From NCBI RefSeq assembly GCF_932294415.1, contig NC_065535.1:93512862-93576861 (forward strand): a stretch of DNA of 64,000 nt, read 5' to 3'. Each line of letters begins with the position of its first letter. The stretch's first letter is position 1. Source of the DNA: Quercus robur. Lineage: Eukaryota > Streptophyta > Magnoliopsida > Fagales > Fagaceae. The notes below the pieces were generated by a model, which was not told the origin of the DNA, ran no database searches, and was given only the letters and a program-made list of their open reading frames with translations. The position numbers and the translations under genes are program-made. Below are positions 23,200-33,414 of the stretch, piece after piece.

Positions 23200-24050
23200 T
23201 GTTAGGTTCTAAAGTTTAGGATTTTTATGTATTTAGAACTCTAATGTGTATTGTTGGCAAACCATGATCAAAACAATGTGTTTAGAAGTGTTTTAAGCTA
23301 GCTCAAAGTTGTGTGTCAATGTAAAGTTGGAATCGAGTTAAAGCAAGAGGCATTGTGCCTTTCGGCCTGGCTCGATCGATCGAAACTTAGACTTGACTGA
23401 TCGAAGCTCGGGCAGAATGCTTTTCTGTAGATTCATCCAACTCAGCCTTATTTGTTTTAAAACGTTTTTAGGGTTTCTTATTTGTCCTAAGTATAAAAGG
23501 CAAACCCTAGCCACGTTTTAGTGTTGCTCATATTTGCGGTTTGTGTAAATCTCTTGTGAGATCTAGAAGAGCTTTCCTTTACACAAACTTAGGGTTTTCA
23601 AGGAGAAGATTTATCTACACCTTGATGATCAATTCAGTTGCTGCCATTAAAGCTTAAAGAATACACAAGCGGGTGTGCTTATAGCTAGTGGGAATCCAAG
23701 AAAGAAGGAGTCCGTGGATTCGGAACTTGCACGTGGTCGTGTCAGTAAGTTCTACTGGTTGGTAGCAATAAGAAGTCGAGCGTGGGGGCTTGTAAGTCTT
23801 ATTGTATGAACTTCGATTCTTTCAAGATAGTGGATTCAAGTTTACCTTGAGGATAGCTAGGTCAAATCCTCCCCAGGTTTTTACCGGTTTGGTTTCCTGG
23901 GTGATTATATCTTGTGTTATTTATTTTCTGCTGCTTTGCATGATTTGATCTTTTATATTGTGATAACCTAGACTTGTTTAATTGGACTAAATAACAACTT
24001 GGCTAATTACCTAGGTTTAATCAATTGTTTAAGGGGTCTAAAAACTGTCA
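23200..24050 (+). repeat. 3' LTR of the 7.25-kb element
   Basis: It is 851 bp and collinear with the 5' LTR, ending ACTGTCA followed by the CAATG duplication. Confidence 0.9.
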
Positions 24051-24169
24051 CAATGAACCCTAACATGAGTATATATAGGCGACTAAACCTTAGACCACTA
24101 GTACAAGCAGGAGTAGGCTTGGACATATTACATTGGGCTAATATGTTCTAATATATCTCTAACATAATA

Positions 24170-24722
24170 TTTCAGCAAATATATAATCAAAGACTTAAAA
24201 AAAAACTCACACATCAGTCCCAACACACTAGCGGAGGTGGTAGATGTTGTGATCTGGCGTGGTGGATTTGGGTGTTTGAAAGTTGATTTCTATGGGTTTG
24301 TGGGTTTTTTGGCATGAAGCTTATGGTTTGTGGGTTTCTGTAAGCTGATTTTTATGGACACATGTTTCACTCTAAAATTTTGCTGAAAGTTGAAGCTGAT
24401 TTGAATGCTCTTAGATCCCTCATTATAGCAACTAGGCTATTTATGGAAGAACCAAAATCAAGGAAATCCCTAATGAGAGAGGTCTATATATGGAAGAATT
24501 GAAATTTAAAACTAGTATGAAAGTGATCCCTTACACTCATAAACACTTCATTAACTTACGCATTGGAGCAACTAGGCTGATATCACACTGATCGCCAATG
24601 TCATTATGAGATTTCTTTAATTTTGTGGATGTCCGTTTGGCTGGTCAACTCTATGACCTCTAATTCATCATTAGATAATCTTAAAAAAAAAAAAAAAATT
24701 GATCAATGTTTTACGATCTCAA
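24170..24722. other. Intergenic DNA, no gene recognised
   Basis: No coding frame or repeat family is recognised. There is an A-run at about 24683-24699. Confidence 0.45.
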
Positions 24723-25316
24723 TTAGGGGTGGAGCCAAGAATTTTTGCTTGAGAGGCAGAGTTATAATATAAAGATAGTAGTCAATACCTGTATGCATGC
24801 ATGCATGCACATGCGCGCGCACACATATATGCTTAATTTTTGGAATTGATATTTAAAAAAAAAATAGTGAATATAAAAAAGTTGTCTAGTTTGATACTAA
24901 ACATTTGCTTATATATAAAAAAATAGCTTATTACCTCTTATCAAGTTATGAGAAGTGACAATATCTTTTAGACTAAAATTCATTTAATATCATGCATCTT
25001 CAAATAGAATCACTTAAAATTTTCATTTTGAGTGTAAAATTACCAAATTGTCTATCAATGTGTACAAAAAAATTACAATAGAATCAATGAAGTCTTCAAA
25101 ACCACAAATGATCCAAAACTTTATCAAATATAAGAGTCAATTTTACAATAGAAAATTAAATAGAGAGAAAAAAAATATAACTGATCTCTATAACTACAGA
25201 AAAAATCGCTAAATTTTCTTTTAAGGAATTATTTATAATTAAGGGAATAATTGGAATTATTTGGGACCGGGGGGGGGGGGGGGGGTGGATGCCCCCAGGC
25301 TATATGGTAGTTACAC
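24723..25316. mobile_element. Possible hAT remnant
   Basis: The left end TAGGGGTGGAGCCA resembles hAT termini, and the right end reads, on the reverse strand, TAGGAGTGTAACTACC. Flanking octamers ATCTCAAT and TTCTCAAC agree at six of eight positions, like an aged 8-bp duplication. It contains CATG/CACA microsatellite DNA (about 24794-24830) and a G-run of 17 bases (about 25270-25286). No transposase. The right terminus is also present at 32209, in the duplicated block. Confidence 0.45.
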
Positions 25317-26345
25317 TCCTATTCTCAACCAAGAGGACAATTTCTTACCTCTTAACCGCTTCTCTTTAAAAATTTCACGTTTAAACCCCGTACATGAACA
25401 ACTTACTATTGATCAATTAATCAATATCAAGTTCAAGTTGTTAATTAGGCGGTTATAAGTCTAATATGGATAAAACAATCACAACAAGAATAATTACCTT
25501 TACAAGATGAGGAATTGTTCACGAAGTGAAAACCAAACAATAAGACCTAGCTTAGTTCTAAAAATCCACTGTGAAAAAGTTGCGATATAAGTTGACTTAT
25601 AAGATCTCCTGTACAAGTAACTTTACACTATATTCAACCTCTACACTCTTGCTGCAACTATTGACCCAACCTCTGTCTTTAAAGTAATCCAACATCACAA
25701 GTCGATTGCTAGCTGACTGCAAAATTGATTTTTGTAGTCTCTATGATTTCCAACAACACAGGTGTAGATCTTGTGGTGGGTGATGAATTCTCCTTGGTAG
25801 ACAAGAATATTGAGTTCAAAGTTATTTATTTATTTATTTAGCTGTCTTCCTTCTCCTGAGTTTATGGTTAATTTACATATAGTTATGTAGGGTTTTGGGC
25901 TAGAGTTTGTCGCCAAAAAGACAATTGGAGCAAATCTCAAAACATTTTGTAGCAGGATTTTGGTTGATTGAGAGTTTATCGAGATTTTTTTGCCTAGAGC
26001 TTGGGTGACCGAGAATGTGCTCGCATGATCATGAATTCCAATTTCACACTACCCGAATTTGTCTTTGAATTTAGCCCTCAATACCCCTTGTACATTACAA
26101 AATTAAAACTCAACATTTAACAACAACAAAAAAATTGTCTTGAAATTAACCATCATCTAGAAATCCAAACATCTTTTTTCATCATTTTTCCGTAGTATAA
26201 TTAATTTTTCAGCCACAATGAAGTGGGTCCTGCCCTGGATGGTCCATCCACAAAACAGGACATAAAATACAGCCTAACCTCAACAACACGATTTTCCACA
26301 AAGAATTGGACTAGAAATAGGGTCGATGAAGATAGAGTTAGTAGG
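25305..26345. repeat. Duplicated block upstream of chitinase A (copy 1)
   Basis: This is about 1 kb of non-coding DNA collinear with 32209-33285. Both start at TAGTTACACTCCTATTCTC or a near match and end near GAATTGGACTAGAAATAGGG. The second copy lies directly upstream of chitinase B. So the ancestral unit was this block plus a chitinase gene, and 26345-30560 is later material that separates copy 1 from chitinase A. Confidence 0.8.
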
Positions 26346-26626
26346 GATGGCAATAAAGGCCCGACCCGTGGGTACTCGGCCCTGCCCGATTCTAATGGGC
26401 TGGATTTTACCCGGTCCGTTTAACAGTAGGATTGGGTTTGGGTTTTTTTTAAAAAAAAAAAAAAAACCCGAAACGGGTTCGAGTTTTGTTAAGACCCGAC
26501 CCGAACCCGGACCAGTACCCGACCCGCTTAAATATTAAATTACAAAAAAACCACCTACATATAAACTAAAAACCTAATTACCCTACCAAGCCTCACTCAT
26601 TTCACTTAGCCTCTCATACAGCCATC

Positions 26627-26633
<7 letters not shown>

Positions 26634-26712
<79 letters not shown>
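26634..26712. repeat. (CT)n microsatellite joined to (TA)n
   Basis: About 57 bases of CT are followed directly by about 22 bases of alternating AT. A second, imperfect CT-rich segment lies at 29960-30060. Confidence 0.95.
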
Positions 26713-26713
<1 letters not shown>

Positions 26714-27834
26714 AACTAAAAACCTAATTACCCTACCATCCATTAGGGTGCTCTAATGAACTTGGGTTCAAACTCAAAGTCCTATAGCCCACCTTAAGTT
26801 TTGAGGGAATTTTTGGATTATATTATTCTTAGGCTCAAGTTTAGTTGGGCCTATTGTACTTGTTGTACTAATCTCTGTTTATACTTCTTTGCATGTACCT
26901 TGAAAACTAGCTTGAAAGGGGAGAGTGTCCAAGAGCTTATATCTATATGGTTAAATTTACACTTAATCCAAGTGGGATATTAAGATCATAACATACTATC
27001 ACGCTCTGCAGTCGACATACATAACGGCTTACTCTATTAACACTGACCCAATGATAGTCATTTCTCCTCTTGGTGGCTTCATTAACCTATTAGTTATTTT
27101 AATCTAGCTTCTAGGAGATCCGATCATAAAGCCGCAAATCATTTGATCCAATACTCAGTGAGTTACGTTCGATTACTCGATGTGGTGTTTGGCTTTAATA
27201 CCAAATGATACAAACTCACGAGTAGAACTTATATACACATGATTAAGCTTTCACTTAATCTATGTAATACACTAGAATCCAAACATTGTATACATATTAT
27301 TAATTTTAGACTTTATTTAAACTTATAGTCTTCCACTATACATTTTTAAATCTTTCAAAATATAATATACACATTCAGTTTAGCATAGAAATTATAAAAT
27401 GATTTCTGAATGATTTTATATTATTCAATGTTTATCAAAAAGATTTTATATTATTCAATGAGATCCTAGGAATCTTAAATCTATTTGAATAAGGGAAATT
27501 GTCGGTGACAAGGATCCTATCCTATGTTAGTAAGATGCCTCTCTTATTGAAGGGTACTAATTTACGTGAAACGCATGACCACAAGGCCACTCCAATTAGT
27601 AAACGAGTCCAAGAGGGAATCAAAGGGCTTCCACTACCATAAAAGTCAATTAATATATATATATATATATATATATTTTTGTCAAATTACTATCTTAGTT
27701 TATGAATGTTGAGTTTGAGAAATTTTGTTTTTCAATTATTGATTGTATCAACTTAATCCATTGTGTTTTGAAACCATTTAATATATATAACTTTTGATAC
27801 CACTTCCCATCAAAGTTATCAACCAAAGTTATAC

Positions 27835-28160
27835 AAATAAGTATCAACTACCGCACTTCTTGGGAGAGTTGGTACCTCCCCTAGTACAAAATGTTTGAGG
27901 GGTCTTAACTCTTATGGGTAGGGGTTCAAATTATAGACAGCTAGGTATTTCTAACTATTAAAAAAAAAAAAAGTAAGCATCGAAATTATACAAATAATGC
28001 TTCTTTCGAACTTTATAATCTCCAATAGTAAGTATCAACTACCGCACTTCTTAGGAGAGTTGGTACCTCCCCTAGCACAAAATGTTTGAGGGGTCTTAAC
28101 TCTTATGGGTAGGGGATTATAGACAGCTAGCTATTAATGGTATTTCTAACCATTAGAAAA
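27835..28160. repeat. Two tandem copies of a SINE-like sequence
   Basis: The segments starting AGTATCAACTACCGCACTTC at about 27840 and 28027 run in parallel for about 135 bp and end in A-runs followed by AGTAAGCATC. Each contains GGGTAGGGG(TTCAAA) close to a Pol III B box. The second copy lacks the TTCAAA part. The shared flanks suggest a tandem duplication of one insertion. Confidence 0.5.
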
Positions 28161-28318
28161 AAAGTAAGCATCAAAGTTAACTATAGATTAAATTACTCAA
28201 TTTGTTATGGAATTTCATAGGGTATCCAATGATAATAAGGACAATAGTAACGTTGACAATAAAATTTTCTCCCATTGATTTATAAGTACAAGGAAAAGAA
28301 TTTTTAAAATATTAATAT

Positions 28319-29250
28319 TGTTAGGTTCTAAATGTTTAGAACAATTGGCAAATCGTGAACACAAACTTGTCTAGATATAGATCTTAGAGTCTATAGGTAT
28401 TATTAGATAATGTTCAAGGTGATTCAAGTCAAGATTCAAGAACATACAAGCTGCAGGAAGAAGATTTCATAATCTGACAGGTTCGATCGATAGAAAGACA
28501 GGCTCGATTGATCGAAAGTCGTATCTGCAGAATTTTAATTAAGCCCAAATAGCAGTTCAAGCCCATTTAGGATTAGGGTTTCTAATCTACTTCTCCCAGT
28601 ATATAAAGGAAACCCTAAGCATGTTTTTATGTGGTTTTTCAGAGAGAAAAGAGTGTGCCTCTTTTGTATTTAGGGTTTTGTTCCTAAAAAACTCTCTTAT
28701 GTCTTCTACCGGTGCTATTCCTTGAAGAATCTCAAGATCCGGTATTGTAGAAGTTGCTGCCTTCTCTTGTCATCAAAGGTGTTGATGATCTAAACCTTCA
28801 AGGGTGGTCTTGGAGTCACAAACAGGAGAGTTTGTGTTGCTAAACCTTTGAGTGGGATCTCAAAGTCACAAACGGGGGTGTTTGTGTTTTGCAAAGGCCA
28901 AAGAAAGAAGGAGTCCGTGGATTCAGAGCTTGCACGTGGTCGTGTCAGTAAGTTCTACTGGTTGGTAGCAATAAGAAGTCGAGCGTGGGGGCTTGTAAGT
29001 CTTATTGTATGAACTTCGATTCTTTCTAGTGGATTTGCTTTTTACCTTGAGGATAGCTAGGTTAAATCCTCCCCAGGTTTTTACCGGTTTGGTTTCCTGG
29101 GTGATCATATCTTGTGTTATTTATTTTCCGCTGCTTTGCATGATTTGATCTTTATTATTGTGATAACCTAGACTTGTTTAATTGGATTAAGTAACAACTT
29201 GGCTAATTACCTAGGTTTAATAAATTGTTTAAGGGGTCTAAAAACTGACA
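28319..29250 (+). mobile_element. Solo LTR, 932 bp, related to the 7.25-kb element
   Basis: It begins TGTTAGGTTCTAAATG and ends TAAAAACTGACA. The 5-bp duplication AATAT lies at 28314-28318 and 29251-29255. The last 370 bp or so (from AAGAAGGAGTCCGTGGATTC on) nearly match the LTRs at 16801 and 23200, while the first 540 bp are different apart from short motifs such as the CGATCGAT region. No internal region is present. Confidence 0.88.
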
Positions 29251-29349
29251 AATATAATACAAAAGTATTGAAAGGTTTAACATTAATAAAAAGTTACATT
29301 TGATCTTGTCATTCTATATATAATTATATATACACATACACATAATAAT

Positions 29350-29533
29350 GTGACTTCTAGTTAACTCAATTGGTAAAGTATCTTATCATATAAGAAGAGA
29401 TTTAGAATTTGAGCCCGACATCTACACTAAAAATCAATTGACGTATTAGCTTAATGATAAAGAACAATTATCTCGGAACGGACACTATAGATTAAATTCT
29501 ATCATTCTTATCAAAGAAAAAAAAAAAATGAAA
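29350..29533 (+). mobile_element. tRNA-derived SINE, possibly dimeric
   Basis: It is flanked by an 11-bp duplication CACATAATAAT/CACATAACAAT (29339-29349 and 29534-29544). Near the start, GTTAACTCAATTGGTAAAG is close to a tRNA D-arm/A box and GAATTTGAGCCC to a B box. A second A-box-like segment TTAGCTTAATGATAAAG follows. The tail is an A-run. These are the marks of a plant SINE transcribed by RNA polymerase III. Confidence 0.7.
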
Positions 29534-30664
29534 CACATAACAATTTCTAAGAAAAATAAGAAGTACAATAGTAGTAACAATGACAAGATAATCTACTCCC
29601 ATTGTTTTTTAAGTATACAAGGGTGGAAATTTTAAAATATTAATCTAATATGAAGGTTTTGAATAGAGTAACATTAATAGAAAGTTACATTAAATATAAC
29701 TTGATTATATATATATATATATATATAGCAACAACAATTATTAAATCTTAGTCCAGTCATCAATAGATTAATTAAAGTTGATTACATGTTATGTGATTCA
29801 ATATCCATTTTCATGAGACTTAAAAAGAATGAAGCAACTGAGGACCAAAGTGTCAAACTTATTACAACTAAGCTCACTCATTATTGTAATAAGTATCACC
29901 AAATTTTAGTTTATATATATTGTAATAAGTAGCTCTACCCGGCCTCACTCATTCCACTCAACCTCTCATCCCTCTCTCACTCAATCTCCTCTCCCACTCT
30001 CTCTCACGCTCACTCACCCTCAAGCTCACCGCTGGTCTCACTCACCCTCCTCTCCCACTCTCATTCAAGCTCATCGCCGGTCTCAAGCTTCTTCACAGGT
30101 TCGTTTCAATCTTTTCAGTAAAAGAACTTGCGATTAATTTCAATCTTTCGATTCTTTTCCAGTTAAAAACTTGCGATTTATTTTTTGTTTTTTTTTTAAG
30201 TAACTTTGGGTTTGTTAATGAAATCGTTATTGCTAAAATCGTTGTGATATTTCTTTGTTGGAATGGTTGATAATATATTTGGCTTTGAAGTGGTTCAAAA
30301 ATAAGAGTTGGTATTTGTATCAGTTGGCCTTTCGATTTTTTTTTTGGTTGAGAAACACAGATTCTGTCTTAATGGGTAATCTTGTTGTTTGAGTAGTGGT
30401 TAAGGCTAGTTCGTTGTAGTTGATTTGTTGTGAAAGCAGTTGATTTGTAGTACTTGGTTTGTGGTTGATTTGTTTTTTGTGGTGTTGTTAATGCAGAGCC
30501 TAGAAGGGAAATGGGAGACATCGTTGGACAGTGATTGGGCCTTAAAAAAAAAAAGACATTTTTTTTTTACCAATCCATTTTGTCCTGCTAGAAAAGTATT
30601 GTCCAGATAAACCCATTACACTTTCCTACATACACATTCTCAAAGCAAAAAAAGAAAAAGAAAA

Positions 30665-32071
30665 ATGAAGCTCTTTACTTTGATACTTTTCTTAGCTCCC
30701 TTCTTGCTTGGTTGTAATGGCGATGTTAGCAGCCTCATCAACTCGACTCTTTTTGAAAGTATGCTTAAACATCGAAACGATCAAAGATGTAAAAGTAATG
30801 GATTCTACACTTACAATGCTTTCATAACTGCTGCCCAATCTTTCGGTGCCTTTGGCACAACTGGTGATGTTGCTACACGTAAAAGGGAGCTTGCGGCTTT
30901 CTTTGGTCAAACCTCTCAATGCACCACAGGTTATTTACTTAGTTTTTGTACTATTGAAGTTGTGTTAAGGACCTAACAAGGTGTTTCAGAACTATTGTCC
31001 CTAGAATTACTCTAATTACAACAAGTGAAAAATTTTGTGTCCCTAGAATAACTCAAAGACTTATAGGTTTACAAAATGAGAAGAACAAACATGCCATTAT
31101 TGTAATAAGTATCTCCAATATAATATAATATAATATTTAAGTGTGTGTTTGGTATCTCCTACTTTTCATATAATTAAGAATACTAGGCTGTAACTTTTAC
31201 CAACTCATAAAAACATACATCAGTTATGATAATACTGGTAAATTCTTTTGTTGTCGAATACTAGTTGTTTGTTTTAATACGTGGGGATTGGCTTAATTTT
31301 AATTGCAAAAGATGATTATATTTTGTGTAGGAGGGTGGCCTAAAGCACCTGATGGACCAAATGCATGGGGATATTGCTTTGTTAGGGAAGTTAACAGGCA
31401 ATCTGGAGATCAATATTATGGTCGAGGACCTATCCAACTTTCTTAGTAAGTCTTTAAAATAATAAATTTGTCAATTATAAGTTAGGGGTGCAATTTTTTT
31501 TTTTTAAATACAAACTTTCACAAATATGGTTGACATAATTTGTTGTTATTGGTATGTAATGAAACTTAGTGGTGAAGTTAAATGAAATTGATGGTGCTCA
31601 TGTCAATATATATCAACAGTTAAAAAAAATGTGGCAGAAGTATTATTGTGACACACAAATCAAAGACTTTGATCCTGACTTTGATCATTTAATTGACATG
31701 TTAGCAACTACAACTACGATCAAGCAGGAAAAGCCATTGGAGTCAATCTCACAAACAATCCAGATCTTGTAGCCACAGACCCCGTCATATCGTTCAAGAC
31801 AGCCATATGGTTTTGGATGACCCCACAAGGAAAGAAACCATCTAGCCATGATGTCATCATTCGAAAATGGACACCCTCTCCTGCTGACACTGTAGCTGGT
31901 CGAAAATCAGGTTATGGTGTAATCACCAACATTATCAATGGGATTGAATGTGGCCATGGATATAATGATAATGTGTTTAATAGGATTCGTTTCTATACGA
32001 GGTACTCTGACATATTGGGAGTAGACTATGGGAAGAACTTAGATTGCTATAATCAAAAGTCTTTTGCCTAA
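30665..32071 (+). CDS. Chitinase copy A: GH19 protein without the catalytic glutamate
   Basis: Exons are 30665-30929, 31331-31445 and 31705-32071, giving 248 residues. All introns are GT-AG and the phases match copy D. A signal peptide (residues 1-19) leads straight into the GH19 domain; there is no hevein domain. The family motif S-H-E-T-T reads S-Q-C-T-T here, so His85 and the proton-donor Glu86 are replaced by Gln and Cys. The second acidic residue is kept (CFVRE, Glu108). A 12-codon stretch between this Glu and [10 protein letters not shown], which in copy D carries two cysteines, is missing. The C-terminal half (NYNY...WFWMTPQ...GYGVITNI...LDCYNQ) is intact. It should fold as a chitinase-like protein but not hydrolyse chitin. 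The upstream region lacks the TATA box found in B, D and F. It could be a non-enzymatic chitin-binding homologue or an early pseudogene. Confidence 0.8.
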
Positions 32072-32208
32072 ATAGCTCTGGTCCAGAGCAAGAAAATGGT
32101 CAGCCAAGTAAAATTAGAAGACCATATAAATGTATGATCATGAATTGGAGATTTGCTTATTCAATGATAAATCACTTTTGTAAACCTTTCCTCTCAATCA
32201 TATACATT

Positions 32209-33285
32209 GGTAGCTACGCTCCTATTCTCAACCAAGAGGACAATTTCTTACCTCTTAACCCCTTCTCTTTAAAAATTTCACGTTTCTCTTTTAAAATTTC
32301 ACGTTTAAAGCCTGTAAACGCACAACTTACTATTAATTTAAAACAATTAATCAATATCAAGTTCCAAGTTGTTAATTAGGTGGTTAAAAGTGTGATATGG
32401 ATAAAACAATCACAACGAGAATAATTACCCTCACAAGATGAGGAATTGTTCACGAAGTGAAAACCCAACAGTAAGACCTAGCTTAGTTCGGCAAATCCAC
32501 TATGAAAAAGTTGCGATATAAGTTGACTTATAAGATCTCCTGTACAAGTAACTAACAATATTCAAGCTCTACACTCTTTGCTGCAACTATTGACCCAACA
32601 TGTGTCTTTGAAGTAATCCAACATCACAAGTCGATTGTTGACAGCAAAATTGATTTTTGTAGTCTCTATGATTTCCAACAACACAGGTGTAGATCTTGTG
32701 TTGGGTGATGAATTCTCCTCCCAATAATTGGAGACGGTTGGAAGACAAGAATATTGAGTTCAAAGTTCTTTTTTTTTTTTTTTAGCTGTCTTCCTTCTCT
32801 AGAGTTTAGGGTTAATTTGCATATAGTTATGTAAGGTTTTGGGCTAGAGTTTGTCGCCAAAAAGACAATTGGAGCAAATCTCAAAATATTTTGTAGCAGG
32901 ATTTTTGTCGATTGAGAGTTTACCGAGATTTTTTGCCTAGAGCTTGGGTGACCGAGAATGTGCTCGCATGACCAAGAATTCCAATTTCACACTACCAAAC
33001 TTGTCTTTGAATTTAGCCCTCAATACCTTTTGTACATCACAAAATTAAAACTGAACATTTAACCCAAAAAAAAAAAAAATGTCATGAAATTAACCATCAT
33101 CTAGAAATCCAAAAATCTTTTTTCATCATTTTTCCGTAGTATAATATTTCAGCCACGATGAAGTGGGTCCTGCCCTCGATGGTCCATCCACAAAACAAGA
33201 CATGGAATACAGCCTAACCTCAACAACACGATTTTCCACAAAGAATTGGACTAGAAATAGGGTCAATAAAGATGGAGTCAGGCTT
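32209..33285. repeat. Duplicated block upstream of chitinase B (copy 2)
   Basis: It is collinear with 25305-26345 with scattered substitutions and small indels, for example a T-run near 32770. No coding frame is preserved. After it the sequence continues directly into the chitinase B promoter. Confidence 0.8.
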
Positions 33286-33344
33286 AACCAATCCATTTTG
33301 TCCTGCTAGAATAGTATAGTCCAGTTGAACCCATAACACTTTCC

Positions 33345-33352
33345 TATATATA
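33345..33352 (+). promoter_or_regulatory. TATA box of chitinase B
   Basis: TATATATA follows the conserved AACCCATAACACTTTCC 63 bases before the next feature, 70 bases upstream of the ATG at 33415. The same arrangement is seen before copies D and F. Confidence 0.6.
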
Positions 33353-33414
33353 GTTACATACACACCGTTGTTTTGAAGACACATTCTCCCAAAAAAAAAA
33401 AAAAAAAAAAAAAA

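Larger units (their letters stand above)
16801..24050 (+). mobile_element. Complete LTR retrotransposon, 7,250 bp, with gag and an extra ORF but no pol
   Basis: The LTRs are 16801-17646 and 23200-24050 (about 850 bp), starting TGTTAGGTTCTAAAG and ending AAAACTGTCA (TGTTA at the 5' LTR, a C-to-T change). The target duplication is CAATG (16796-16800 and 24051-24055). PBS TGGTATCAGAGC is at 17649-17660 and a polypurine tract CAAAGGGGGAGTT ends at 23199. Gag is at 17720-19585 and a second ORF at 21590-22663. No protease, integrase, reverse transcriptase or RNase H is found between or after them. The gag architecture suggests the SIRE/Maximus lineage of Copia elements. LTRs differ by only a few percent by eye, so it is fairly young. 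It is non-autonomous. Confidence 0.88.
15400..24164 (-). mobile_element. Short non-coding LTR retrotransposon (about 1.5 kb before insertion), interrupted
   Basis: Its LTRs are at 15400-15710 (311 bp) and 16602-16800 plus 24056-24164. They begin TGTTAAATATATTAG and end ATATATCTCTAACA on the plus strand. A 5-bp duplication TAATA flanks the whole (15395-15399 and 24165-24169). On the minus strand the primer-binding site TGGTATCAGAGCC (complementary to initiator tRNA-Met) sits directly inside the right LTR at about 16589-16601. A polypurine tract TGAGGGAGGG abuts the left LTR at 15711-15720. The internal 891 bp has no recognisable gag or pol. This is a non-autonomous, TRIM/LARD-like element. A 7,250-bp element later inserted in its right LTR. 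Confidence 0.85.
26346..30560. mobile_element. Composite of transposon remnants inserted between the duplicated block and chitinase A
   Basis: Relative to the uninterrupted arrangement at 33285, about 4.2 kb was added here. It begins with GTAGGGATGGCAATAAAGG followed by GGCCCGACCCG-type repeats, the usual start of a plant hAT element. Text resembling a hAT 5' leader (CCTCACTCATTTCACTTAGCC) occurs at about 26591 and again, longer, at 29943-30100, before an intron-like stretch that ends at AATGCAG (about 30497). No BED zinc finger or dimerisation domain remains. It also holds a degenerate primer-binding-like site near 27200, two SINE-like copies, a solo LTR and a dimeric SINE listed separately. 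Confidence 0.45.

Noticed and set aside
26634-26690. CT tract as a possible promoter GAGA-type element
   Set aside because: It is a plain microsatellite within transposon remnants with no gene close downstream.
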